From: Eubacterium sp.
GTDB taxonomy: Bacteria; Bacillota; Clostridia; Lachnospirales; Lachnospiraceae
Assembly (NCBI GenBank): GCA_024698585.1
Contig: JAILRB010000007.1
Location: forward strand, 1-37,869
DNA: 37,869 nucleotides
Direction: 5' to 3'
A program made the position numbers and the translations under genes. Of this stretch, positions 16,750-23,391 are shown in pieces. A model generated the notes under the pieces. It had not been told where the DNA came from. It saw only the letters and a program-made list of their open reading frames with translations, and searched no databases. Position 1 is the stretch's first letter. Each line of letters starts with the position of its first letter.

Positions 16750-17934
16750 ATGAAATATATCAATGCAAAGGATTGTCTGCCAGAAGAACTGCTGGAAGAA
16801 ATCATGGAGTATGTGGAAGGGGCATACATTTATATTCCAAAAAAAGAAGAAAATAAAAAGCAATGGGGGAATGAGACAGCTTTCCGAAGGGAAATGGAAC
16901 TTAGAAATCAGAGGATTTATGAACATTTTCTGATCGGAATGTCTTATGGAGAAATCGCGGAAATGTATCATTTATCAGAAAAAAGTATTCGTAGAATTGT
17001 TTTAGAGGAAAGGAAAAAAACAGAGATGGAAAAAATGCACGTGATTGAAATTTTAAAGAACTATGGGATTGAGGGAGAGGTGAAGCAAATCTATACCTCG
17101 GCCTGGGACATTGGTGGAGAATATGTGTTGAAAAAATATGATAATAAAAAAGAATTACTCAACAATGTTAAAATGTTGAAGGCGTTGGAGAAGGAGCAGG
17201 TTCCGGTGCCACAGATTGCAAAGACTGTTGATGAGAAGGATTATGTGGAGGAAAAACAGTATTGGCTGTTAACAACAAAGTTGAAAGGGAGCAACATTGT
17301 TAACATGTCTCGCTGCGGAGATGAATGGTTTGTGAAGATGGGGAAGATTTTAGGAAAATTACATCAGGCATTTGGGCAATGTGAAAAGGACATTGAGTAT
17401 TGGAACAATAGTCTGTTGGGAGAAATGGAAAGCTGGGTTTCTGATAATTTAAAAAAAGAGAAATTGGATTATTTGGAAGAAAAAGATGCGGATGAGGCAA
17501 TTGAAGAACTGAGAACAATTGATGAAGAATTGCCGAGAAACCTGATTCACAGAGATGTGCACCTGGGGAATTTCCTGTTTAGTAATGGGGAATTTTCGGG
17601 ATATGTTGATTTTGATTTAAGTCAGAAGAACATCAGGATTTTTGATTTGTGCTATTTCCTTTTGGGGCTGCTGTTAGAAGAGGAAGAAAATCAGATTAGT
17701 GAAGAACGTTGGTTTGAGGTGCTACGATCTGTTGTGAAGGGCTATGATTCAGAAATGAAATTGTCTGGGATTGAAAAGGAAAACATTTCTGTTGTAATGA
17801 AGAATATCGAATTGCTTTTTGTGGCGTACTTTATCGGGGAAGAGGACGAAGTGGCAGCAAGGGAATCCGCAAAGTTGTTTTATTTCGTGAAAGACAATCA
17901 GGAAAAAATAAAAAAGAATTTGACATTCGTTTGA
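16750..17934 (+). CDS. CD3324-type HTH fused to an APH-family small-molecule kinase
   Basis: The start at 16750 (394 residues) has AAAGGGAGG eight bases upstream; an upstream in-frame ATG lacks one. Residues ~1-95 match the CD3324 family: L-P-E-E-L-L-E-E-I, Y-I-Y-I-P-K-K, then an HTH with Y-G-E-I-A-E-M-Y-H-L-S-E-K-S-I-R-R-I. Residues ~105-390 are an aminoglycoside/choline kinase-like phosphotransferase with the catalytic loop H267-R-D269-V-H-L-G-N274 and the metal-binding D287-F-D289. The full set of kinase residues is present, so it should be active on some small hydroxylated or amino substrate. The fusion suggests a kinase whose ligand binding or product controls DNA binding, or a sequence-tethered regulator. 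A promoter for the next unit overlaps its stop codon. Confidence 0.85.
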   Translation: MKYINAKDCLPEELLEEIMEYVEGAYIYIPKKEENKKQWGNETAFRREMELRNQRIYEHFLIGMSYGEIAEMYHLSEKSIRRIVLEERKKTEMEKMHVIEILKNYGIEGEVKQIYTSAWDIGGEYVLKKYDNKKELLNNVKMLKALEKEQVPVPQIAKTVDEKDYVEEKQYWLLTTKLKGSNIVNMSRCGDEWFVKMGKILGKLHQAFGQCEKDIEYWNNSLLGEMESWVSDNLKKEKLDYLEEKDADEAIEELRTIDEELPRNLIHRDVHLGNFLFSNGEFSGYVDFDLSQKNIRIFDLCYFLLGLLLEEEENQISEERWFEVLRSVVKGYDSEMKLSGIEKENISVVMKNIELLFVAYFIGEEDEVAARESAKLFYFVKDNQEKIKKNLTFV

Positions 17935-17947
17935 GAATGAGTATAAT
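17920..17947 (+). promoter_or_regulatory. Consensus promoter of the attenuator leader / GNAT operon
   Basis: TTGACA (17920-17925) and TATAAT (17942-17947), both perfect, have a 16-base spacer and overlap the end of the HTH-kinase gene. Transcription should start near 17954. Confidence 0.85.
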
Positions 17948-17956
17948 TAAACACAA

Positions 17957-17970
17957 TTATAACGTTATAA
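17957..17970 (+). promoter_or_regulatory. 14-bp perfect palindrome at the transcription start
   Basis: TTATAACGTTATAA is self-complementary and sits just downstream of the predicted +1 of the leader transcript, a typical repressor position. The upstream HTH-kinase fusion is one candidate binder; this is inference. Confidence 0.5.
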
Positions 17971-17994
17971 GAATTTAGGAAAGGAATCAGAGCA

Positions 17995-18117
17995 ATGCAG
18001 AACAGAACAGCTTTTTCACAGCATTATGAATGGATGGTCTTGCCGGTGGGCTACGTCGACTGCGGGTCTATTGCTGATGGAAAAAGATACTGTATTGGAG
18101 AATATTCCGATTCTTAA
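17995..18117 (+). CDS. 40-codon leader ORF of a putative attenuator
   Basis: ATG to TAA encodes 40 residues, with GGAAAGGA about 10 bases upstream. It begins M-Q-N-R-T-A-F-S-Q-H and ends in G-E-Y-S-D-S, with Cys at 23 and 33; no signal peptide or membrane segment is evident. It lies between a perfect promoter and a strong terminator, 30 bases before the hairpin. Codons 25-29 contain TATTGCTGATGG (18069-18080), which is complementary to the 5' arm of the terminator apart from one bulged base. Translation of this ORF would therefore decide whether the antiterminator can form. The product is read as a leader peptide for the downstream acetyltransferase/methyltransferase operon; a free-standing small protein is the alternative. 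I do not recognise the peptide family. Confidence 0.6.
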   Translation: MQNRTAFSQHYEWMVLPVGYVDCGSIADGKRYCIGEYSDS

Positions 18118-18161
18118 AATATATAAAAAGAAATTCAAGTGTCAGATACCATCAAGCAATA
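18069..18161 (+). promoter_or_regulatory. Antiterminator pairing that competes with the leader terminator
   Basis: TATTGCTGATGG (18069-18080) and CCATCAAGCAATA (18149-18161) form 12 Watson-Crick pairs with one bulged A. The second strand is almost the entire 5' arm of the terminator at 18148-18185, so the two structures exclude each other. Confidence 0.6.
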
Positions 18162-18185
18162 GCAATATTGTTTGGTGGTTTTTTT
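18148..18185 (+). terminator. Leader terminator ahead of the GNAT operon
   Basis: The 14-bp stem (18148-18161 with 18166-18179, two G-T wobbles) is capped by a GCAA tetraloop and followed by seven T. It lies 38 bases upstream of the first GNAT gene, not after an operon, so it is placed to attenuate. Confidence 0.88.
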
Positions 18186-18222
18186 GTTTACACGACGAGG
18201 AAAATGCAGGAAAGGAGAATTT

Positions 18223-18759
18223 ATGGAGAAAGATTTGGCGAAGAACGGTACCCGCAATCAACTTCGACTTCGCCCTTATCAATCTGGTGACGCAAAGGTA
18301 ATCACATCCTGGATTCACAGCGAGGAAGATCAAAGAAAATGGAGTGCTGACCGATATGAAAAATATCCAATTACTCCGGAAGATATGCAGGAACAGTATC
18401 GTTCCGTGTTGAGTGCAGATGATTTCTTCCCAATGACAGCATTGGATGGAGACAAAATCGTAGGTCATCTGATTTTACGTTATCCCGATGCAGACAAGGA
18501 CACGATTCGTTTTGGGTTTGTCATTGTGGATGATACAATAAGAGGAAAAGGATACGGAAAAGAAATGTTGCAGTTAGCAATACAGTATGCGTTTGAAATA
18601 TTGAAGGCAAAAAAGATTACCTTGGGCGTGTTTGAAAACAATCCGGAGGCTTATTATTGCTATAAGGCTGTGGGCTTTGAGGAAAACGAAGAGATACTTT
18701 ACTTTGAATGCATGGGCGAGCAATGGAAATGTATTGAAATGGAAATAGGGAGGAATTGA
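18223..18759 (+). CDS. GNAT-family N-acetyltransferase (first of operon)
   Basis: The start at 18223 has AAAGGAG seven bases upstream; the open frame continues 17 codons into the terminator and is not used. The 178-residue product is a GNAT domain: strand/helix pattern L-R-L-R-P-Y, acetyl-CoA pyrophosphate-binding motif R-G-K-G-Y-G-K-E-M-L, and late motif N-P-E-A-Y-Y-C-Y-K-A-V-G-F. It would transfer an acetyl group from acetyl-CoA to an amine; the substrate is unknown. It is the first gene after the attenuator, and the next gene starts one base after its stop, so translation is likely coupled. Confidence 0.88.
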   Translation: MEKDLAKNGTRNQLRLRPYQSGDAKVITSWIHSEEDQRKWSADRYEKYPITPEDMQEQYRSVLSADDFFPMTALDGDKIVGHLILRYPDADKDTIRFGFVIVDDTIRGKGYGKEMLQLAIQYAFEILKAKKITLGVFENNPEAYYCYKAVGFEENEEILYFECMGEQWKCIEMEIGRN

Positions 18760-18760
18760 A

Positions 18761-19318
18761 ATGAATCATCAGGGAACAGAGCAGTTGGAAACAAAAAGAT
18801 TAATTCTGCGAAAGTTCAAACTAGAAGACGCAGAGGCAATGTATCATAATTGGGCATCGGAAGATGAAGTAACACGTTACCTACCCTGGCCCACACACGA
18901 AAGCCCGGAATTTACGAAAGGATTGTTGACTGATTGGATTGCACAATATGAACGACCGGATTATTACAACTGGGTCATTGAACTCAAAGAAACCGGGGAA
19001 ATTGTTGGGAATATTTCCGTTGTTCAAATCAAGGAATATATTTTGTGCGCAGAGATTGGATACTGCATGGGTTCTAAATGGTGGGGCAATGGAATTATGC
19101 CGGAAGCCGGAAAGGCGGTACTCAAATATTTGTTTGAGGAAATTGGATTTAACAGAATTCAGGCACAGCATCAGGTAAACAACCAAAAATCAGGGAAGGC
19201 AATGCAGAAAATGGGAATGACCTATGAGGGAACCAGAAGGCAGGCCGGATGGAGCAAGCAGGGAATTACAGATATTGTGGAGTATGGCATATTAAAGGAG
19301 GACTATGATGGAAAATGA
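18761..19318 (+). CDS. GNAT-family N-acetyltransferase, RimJ/RimL-like
   Basis: The 185-residue product has L-E-T-K-R-L-I-L-R-K-F at the start, as in RimJ/RimL-type acetyltransferases. It also has Y-L-P-W-P, the acetyl-CoA-binding region around G-S-K-W-W-G-N-G-I-M-P-E-A, and N-x-K-S-G-K-A-M-Q-K-M-G-M. RimJ/L relatives acetylate protein N-termini or small molecules, including antibiotics. GGGAGG lies 7 bases before the ATG, inside the end of the previous gene. The 3' end overlaps the methyltransferase start by 14 bases. Confidence 0.9.
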   Translation: MNHQGTEQLETKRLILRKFKLEDAEAMYHNWASEDEVTRYLPWPTHESPEFTKGLLTDWIAQYERPDYYNWVIELKETGEIVGNISVVQIKEYILCAEIGYCMGSKWWGNGIMPEAGKAVLKYLFEEIGFNRIQAQHQVNNQKSGKAMQKMGMTYEGTRRQAGWSKQGITDIVEYGILKEDYDGK

Positions 19319-20099
19319 TATACTTGTCAATTTTTACGAGAATCATTGCGATGAAGAGGAAAGGCTTTTAAGCAGAGAAGGAAATGTGGAATTTGTAACC
19401 ACAATGAAGTACATTAAGGAATACTTAGGTGATAACAAGGATGCAAAAATTCTGGAATTAGGAGCGGCAACCGGGCGGTACAGCATTGCCTTGGCAGATA
19501 TGGGATACCAGGTGACCGCTGTGGAATTGGTGGAGCATAATTTGGAAGTATTGAAGTCAAAAATCAAACCGAAACATCGCATTGTAGCGGAGCAGGGAAA
19601 TGCCATGGATTTATCCATGCATGCGGATGAAACTTTTGATATGACGCTGGTGCTTGGCCCAATGTATCACTTATATAACCTTGAGGATAAGAAAAAGGTT
19701 ATGGAAGAGGCAGTTCGTGTAACGAAAAAGGGCGGAGTCATTATGGTGGCATACTGCATGAACGAAGCGGTGATGATTCATTATATGTTCGGGAAAAAAC
19801 TGATTACAGGTTATATGGAAAATGATATGTTTGAAGAGGGGTTCAAATGTAAATCCAAGCCGGAGGAAATAATAGATATTGTTAGAATTGAAGATATCAA
19901 TCAAGTCAATGAAGGATTCCCGGTAAAAAGAGATAAGATTATCGCTACAGACGGAGCGGCAAGATATTTAAGACATGAGATGCCGGAGTTTACGGAGGAA
20001 GAATATCAGTTATTTATTGAGTATCATCTGGCAACCTGTGAGCGTTATGAATTACTTGGGGCATCGGATCATGTACTGGATATATTAAGGAAAGAGTAA
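19305..20099 (+). CDS. SAM-dependent class I methyltransferase
   Basis: The 264-residue product has motif I I-L-E-L-G-A-A-T-G-R-Y (~45-55), the acidic residue of motif II in V-T-A-V-E-L-V, and motif IV region F-D-M-T-L-V-L-G-P-M-Y-H-L. The Rossmann core of about 160 residues is followed by a ~100-residue helical extension likely to bind the substrate. It resembles methyltransferase type 11 proteins often annotated in drug or small-molecule modification. AAAGGAGG precedes two successive ATG codons; either may be used. It lies third in the operon, 14 bases overlapping the preceding GNAT. Confidence 0.88.
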   Translation: MMENDILVNFYENHCDEEERLLSREGNVEFVTTMKYIKEYLGDNKDAKILELGAATGRYSIALADMGYQVTAVELVEHNLEVLKSKIKPKHRIVAEQGNAMDLSMHADETFDMTLVLGPMYHLYNLEDKKKVMEEAVRVTKKGGVIMVAYCMNEAVMIHYMFGKKLITGYMENDMFEEGFKCKSKPEEIIDIVRIEDINQVNEGFPVKRDKIIATDGAARYLRHEMPEFTEEEYQLFIEYHLATCERYELLGASDHVLDILRKE

Positions 20100-20119
20100 G
20101 TCTTGAAAGGAGAACACAA

Positions 20120-20632
20120 TTGAACATTGAATTGGTAAAGCTCACCCCAAAATATAAAAAGCAATTCTTTGAAATGATGGACGAATGGTCAAACGCAGGA
20201 GAAAAAATTGTACCTTATGCCATTAGAAAAAATGACTACCATAATTTTGAAGAGTACATAGCAAATTTAGAGATTCCTGAAAATGACAGAGGACTTGTGC
20301 CGGATTCGACATTCTTTTGTTTGGATACGGATAGAGATATCTTGGTGGGGGCAATCAATATCCGTCATTATTTGAATGAGGAACTTTTATTGAATGGTGG
20401 ACATATTGGTGATGGAGTCAGACCTAGTGAGCGAAGAAAAGGGTATGGGATGGCAATGATTGGCCTAGCATTAAAGGAATGTGAAAAACTTGGAATCGAT
20501 AGGGTATTAATGGTTTGTGATAAAGATAATATTGGATCGGCAAAATCCATCATTAATAACGGGGGCGTGCTGGAAAATGAAATTTTCGTAGATGGCGTGG
20601 TGGAGCAAAGATATTGGATTGGAAATGAATGA
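20120..20632 (+). CDS. GNAT-family N-acetyltransferase (last of operon)
   Basis: The start is TTG, decided by AAAGGAG 9 bases upstream and lack of a nearby ATG in frame. The 170 residues have an acetyl-CoA-binding motif R-P-S-E-R-R-K-G-Y-G-M-A-M, a preceding beta strand with H-I-G-D-G-V, and the terminal V-C-D-K-D-N-I-G-S-A-K-S-I-I-N-N-G-G segment. It ends the attenuated operon and is followed by an intrinsic terminator. It differs clearly from the two other GNATs here, so the three did not arise by recent duplication. Confidence 0.88.
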   Translation: MNIELVKLTPKYKKQFFEMMDEWSNAGEKIVPYAIRKNDYHNFEEYIANLEIPENDRGLVPDSTFFCLDTDRDILVGAINIRHYLNEELLLNGGHIGDGVRPSERRKGYGMAMIGLALKECEKLGIDRVLMVCDKDNIGSAKSIINNGGVLENEIFVDGVVEQRYWIGNE

Positions 20633-20662
20633 GGCAATTCTGAAATACCCCGCGAAAACAGG

Positions 20663-20690
20663 ACAGGTCTTTCTTAAAGACCTGTTTTTT
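20663..20690 (+). terminator. Intrinsic terminator of the GNAT-methyltransferase operon
   Basis: The perfect 10-bp stem ACAGGTCTTT / AAAGACCTGT (20663-20672, 20676-20685) has a CTT loop and six T. Confidence 0.93.
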
Positions 20691-20721
20691 GATAGACTAA
20701 ATGCAGCAGGAGGAGATTGAA

Positions 20722-21546
20722 ATGCCGAATATTATAGAGATAACAGATTTTAATGCGCCGGAGCTGGATGTGTATGCAAGACTTTCAGAAAATCAATTGT
20801 TGAATCATCACGAACCGGAGAAGGGAATGTTTATCGCGGAAAGTCCCAAAGTGGTAGAGCGTGCGCTGGATGCCGGATATGAGCCGGTGTCAGTGCTGGT
20901 TGAGAAAAAGCATATTGAAGGTGAGGCGAAAGAGGTTATTCGGAGAGTGGGAGAGGTGCCGATTTTTACGGCGGAGTTTGAGGTGCTGACCCAGCTTACC
21001 GGATTCAAACTGACCAGAGGCGTACTTTGCGCCATGCGAAGAAAACCACTTCCGACCATGCAGGAAATCTGTAAGGGTGTCAGAAGAATTGCAGTGTTGG
21101 AACGAGTGATGAATCCAACCAATCTGGGAGCAATTTTTCGGTCGGCAGCAGCCCTTAATATGGATGCAGTGCTGTTAACGCCAGAGTGTACCAATCCATT
21201 GTACCGCCGGGCAATCCGTGTCAGTATGGGAACGGTATTTCAGATTCCTTGGACGATTATGACAGAAGAACCGTCAAAGTGGCCGAGGCCGATGATGGAA
21301 GAAATCAAGAAGGAAGGCTTTAAGACTGTGGCAATGGCCCTTCGAAAGGATACCATTGAAATTGACAATCCACAGCTAAAAGAGGAAGAAAAACTGGCCA
21401 TTATTTTGGGAACAGAAGGAGACGGATTGCTGGAAGAGACCATTGATGGATGTGATTATACCGTGAAAATTCCAATGAGCCATGAGGTAGATTCTCTCAA
21501 TGTGGCAGCGGCAAGTGCCATTGCTTTCTGGGAGTTGGGAAGGTAG
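20722..21546 (+). CDS. SpoU/TrmH-family RNA 2'-O-methyltransferase
   Basis: The start at 20722 is preceded by AGGAGGAG seven bases upstream; an ATG at 20701 lies before that ribosome site and is discounted. The 274-residue product has an N-terminal substrate-binding part (~1-105) and the SPOUT catalytic domain. Motif 1 is N-P-T-N-L-G-A-I-F-R-S-A, motif 2 I-L-G-T-E-G-D-G-L and motif 3 I-P-M-S-H-E-V-D-S-L-N-V-A-A-A, carrying the knot and SAM site. Members methylate ribose 2'-OH in rRNA or tRNA; the exact target cannot be assigned. It stands alone between two regulated units. Confidence 0.92.
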   Translation: MPNIIEITDFNAPELDVYARLSENQLLNHHEPEKGMFIAESPKVVERALDAGYEPVSVLVEKKHIEGEAKEVIRRVGEVPIFTAEFEVLTQLTGFKLTRGVLCAMRRKPLPTMQEICKGVRRIAVLERVMNPTNLGAIFRSAAALNMDAVLLTPECTNPLYRRAIRVSMGTVFQIPWTIMTEEPSKWPRPMMEEIKKEGFKTVAMALRKDTIEIDNPQLKEEEKLAIILGTEGDGLLEETIDGCDYTVKIPMSHEVDSLNVAAASAIAFWELGR

Positions 21547-21551
21547 GTTTT

Positions 21552-21620
21552 ACCTGTTACCCGCGAAAATTGACCTGTTACGAAAAGTGTATTTACACTC
21601 CAAATACATTTTTCTATAAT
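21552..21620 (+). promoter_or_regulatory. LytTR-type direct repeats and promoter of the LytTR-LiaF pair
   Basis: ACCTGTTAC occurs at 21552-21560 and 21573-21581, a 9-bp direct repeat with 21-bp period (12-bp gap), the spacing known for LytTR regulators such as AgrA. Eleven bases downstream begins TTTACA (21592-21597), then 17 bases, then TATAAT (21615-21620). An inverted repeat TGTATTT / AAATACA (21588-21594, 21602-21608) overlaps the -35. Confidence 0.75.
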
Positions 21621-21640
21621 GCAGACATAAGGAGTCGCTT

Positions 21641-22096
21641 ATGAAAATTACAGTTGAATTGGATGAAAACTGCATAGAGGAAGAAGTGGTGATTCGATGT
21701 AAGGAACTGAATGATTCCGTGAATCAGATACAGCGTGCCATTACGGAGATTACCCGTCAGGAATCAACGATTACATTGTATCGCGATAAGACGGAATACT
21801 ATATTCCAATTAAAGATATTTTGTTTTTTGAATCTGATGGCGATATTATTTGTGCTCATACAAAGGAAACCACCTTCATTACCAAGTATAAGTTGTATGA
21901 ATTGGAAAAAATGCTTCCCTGGTATTTTACAAGAATTTCCAAATCGGCAATTTTGAATGTGAAGAAAGTCTATGCAATTACAAAAAACATTACGGCATCC
22001 AGTGCTGTGGAGTTCCAGGGGACGACGAAAATGGTTTATGTTTCCAGAGGGTTCTATAAATCTTTGATGAGTAAAATGGAAGATTTAAGAAAGTAG
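21641..22096 (+). CDS. LytTR-domain transcriptional regulator
   Basis: The 151-residue regulator has a short N-terminal region (~1-45) and a LytTR DNA-binding domain (~50-148). The domain shows the typical I-P-I-K-D-I-L-F-F-E-S-D-G, Y-K-L-Y-E-L-E-K-M-L and F-T-R-I-S-K-S-A-I-L-N-V-K-K-V segments. There is no receiver domain, so activity is not controlled by a classical phospho-relay. The next gene, 23 bases downstream, encodes a LiaF-like membrane protein, a recurrent pairing in Clostridia in which the membrane protein may restrain the regulator. The direct repeats upstream of its promoter suggest positive autoregulation. Confidence 0.92.
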   Translation: MKITVELDENCIEEEVVIRCKELNDSVNQIQRAITEITRQESTITLYRDKTEYYIPIKDILFFESDGDIICAHTKETTFITKYKLYELEKMLPWYFTRISKSAILNVKKVYAITKNITASSAVEFQGTTKMVYVSRGFYKSLMSKMEDLRK

Positions 22097-22119
22097 GAAA
22101 TAAAGGAGGAGTGATTAGA

Positions 22120-22860
22120 ATGAAGAAAAGTGTATATTGGGGATTGTCATTTTTGGGAATCGCCGCTTTAATTATTGCAAGTTCCTTGAATTTACTGAAT
22201 GGATTGGGCTTTTGGACTGTCTTTTTAACCATCGTATTCCTGTCCGCTTTGGTAGACGGTATTGTAGATTTTTCCGTTGGTAATGTGGCTTTTTCCTGTG
22301 CGTTTTTATATATGATTTGGGATGGACCTTTAAACCTTCCACATATTTCAGCAGTGAGTCTGTTGTTTGCAGCATTCTTTACAACCATTGGTCTGAATCT
22401 TTTATTAAAGAGAATGCGAATTGAAGCGTTCAAGAATAAACATATGAAGCGCTTTGAGGCGCATATCGATTCTTTTGAAAAAAACGCTGAACGATTTGAG
22501 GACGGTTCCAATGTGGAATATGATGCAGGGGAACATATTATGTGCAGATCAAGATACGGAGGAATGAAAAAGTACATTACTTCGCAGAACTTACAAAGTG
22601 TTCTGGTTGATGTTTCTTTCGGAAGCGGAGAAATTTACTTTGATCAGGCAAATGCACCGACAGGTGTGGTAGACATGGAAATTGATTGTTCCTTTGGAGG
22701 TATAAAAATATATATTCCAAGAAGTTGGGCTATTGAGAATAATATTAGCAATACGATGGGATCAATTTCGACCCACGGTTCCCCGACAGGAGAGAATCTT
22801 GTGACAATTAAGGCAAGAGGGGATATCAATGCCGGTTCTATTGACATTAGATATGTATAA
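22120..22860 (+). CDS. LiaF-like membrane protein
   Basis: The start at 22120 has AAAGGAGGA nine bases upstream (246 residues). The N-terminal ~100 residues hold four closely spaced hydrophobic segments, as in the LiaF transmembrane domain. After a charged linker (~105-135), residues ~140-246 form a beta-rich domain with V-D-V-S-F-G-S-G-E-I-Y-F and C-S-F-G-G-I-K-I-Y-I-P-R, the repeating pattern of the LiaF C-terminal domain. In LiaFSR systems LiaF inhibits signalling until cell-envelope stress. Here it is paired with a LytTR regulator, so a membrane-stress switch is a reasonable inference. Confidence 0.85.
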   Translation: MKKSVYWGLSFLGIAALIIASSLNLLNGLGFWTVFLTIVFLSALVDGIVDFSVGNVAFSCAFLYMIWDGPLNLPHISAVSLLFAAFFTTIGLNLLLKRMRIEAFKNKHMKRFEAHIDSFEKNAERFEDGSNVEYDAGEHIMCRSRYGGMKKYITSQNLQSVLVDVSFGSGEIYFDQANAPTGVVDMEIDCSFGGIKIYIPRSWAIENNISNTMGSISTHGSPTGENLVTIKARGDINAGSIDIRYV

Positions 22861-22866
22861 ATTAAA

Positions 22867-22902
22867 AAGGCAACATCCATTACCGGATGCTGCCTTCTTT
22901 TT
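22867..22902. terminator. Bidirectional terminator between LiaF-like gene and lipoprotein
   Basis: AAGGCAACATCC (22867-22878) pairs with GGATGCTGCCTT (22885-22896) with one mismatch; an A run lies before and a T run after it. Confidence 0.88.
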
Positions 22903-22912
22903 TATGAGACAA

Positions 22913-23281
22913 TTATTCTTTTTCAAATACCATGTCTGCGCCACCTGCAGAAATAGTAATCTGATTATCTTTAATCTTTCCATCAATAGATTCTTTGGAA
23001 TCTTTTAATGTAATCTTTTCTCCGTCAACAGAGTATTCTCCTTCTGAAGTTTCTGAATCAAATAAGAATGTACATTTTCCTTTTCCATCTAACTTCATAT
23101 AAGGAAGTTTGCTTTCATCTGAAAAAGCCTTTTTCCAAAGGTCATCGCCTTTCTTAATTGTTGTGTTCTGAACTGTTACGGATACAACTTTGTATGTTCC
23201 AGCGTATTTATCGCTTCCCCCACAAGCTGTTAATGAAAGTATCATCATTAAAGATAATACAAGTGCTAAGATTTTCTTCAT
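22913..23281 (-). CDS. Small lipoprotein, function unknown
   Basis: The 122-residue protein has a lipoprotein signal peptide with lipobox L-T-A-C and acylated Cys20, followed by G-G-S. The mature part is an alternating beta pattern with G-T-Y-K-V-V near the start and L-D-G-K-G-K-C-T-F-L-F, G-E-Y-S-V-D-G-E-K-I-T-L, resembling small lipocalin-like or DUF4923-like beta-barrel lipoproteins of Firmicutes. AAAGGAGG precedes the start. It has its own promoter, overlapping the divergent peptidase promoter, and ends at the bidirectional terminator. It is anchored on the outer face of the membrane; the ligand is unknown. Confidence 0.85.
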   Translation of the reverse strand: MKKILALVLSLMMILSLTACGGSDKYAGTYKVVSVTVQNTTIKKGDDLWKKAFSDESKLPYMKLDGKGKCTFLFDSETSEGEYSVDGEKITLKDSKESIDGKIKDNQITISAGGADMVFEKE

Positions 23282-23341
23282 TGTAAATCCTCCTTTAGTT
23301 TTTTATAATGAGACTATAGCATAGGTGTATAAAATTCGCAA
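23281..23341. promoter_or_regulatory. Overlapping divergent promoters: lipoprotein (-) and M1 peptidase (+)
   Basis: Plus strand: TTGTAA (23281-23286), 17 bases, TATAAT (23304-23309). Minus strand: TTGCGA (23341-23336), 17 bases, TATAGT (23318-23313) with an upstream TGC extended -10. The two -10 boxes are three bases apart, so polymerase can occupy only one at a time. Confidence 0.65.
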
Positions 23342-23391
23342 ATAAGATGGAAATGTGAAGATGGAAAATAGAAAGAAAGGAAGTGACGGAA

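Noticed and set aside
20648..21570. CCCGCGAAAA occurring on both sides of the SpoU gene (near 20650 and 21560) as flanking direct repeats of a mobile element
   Set aside because: A single 10-mer pair with different flanks, no transposase and a housekeeping gene between them; chance is sufficient.
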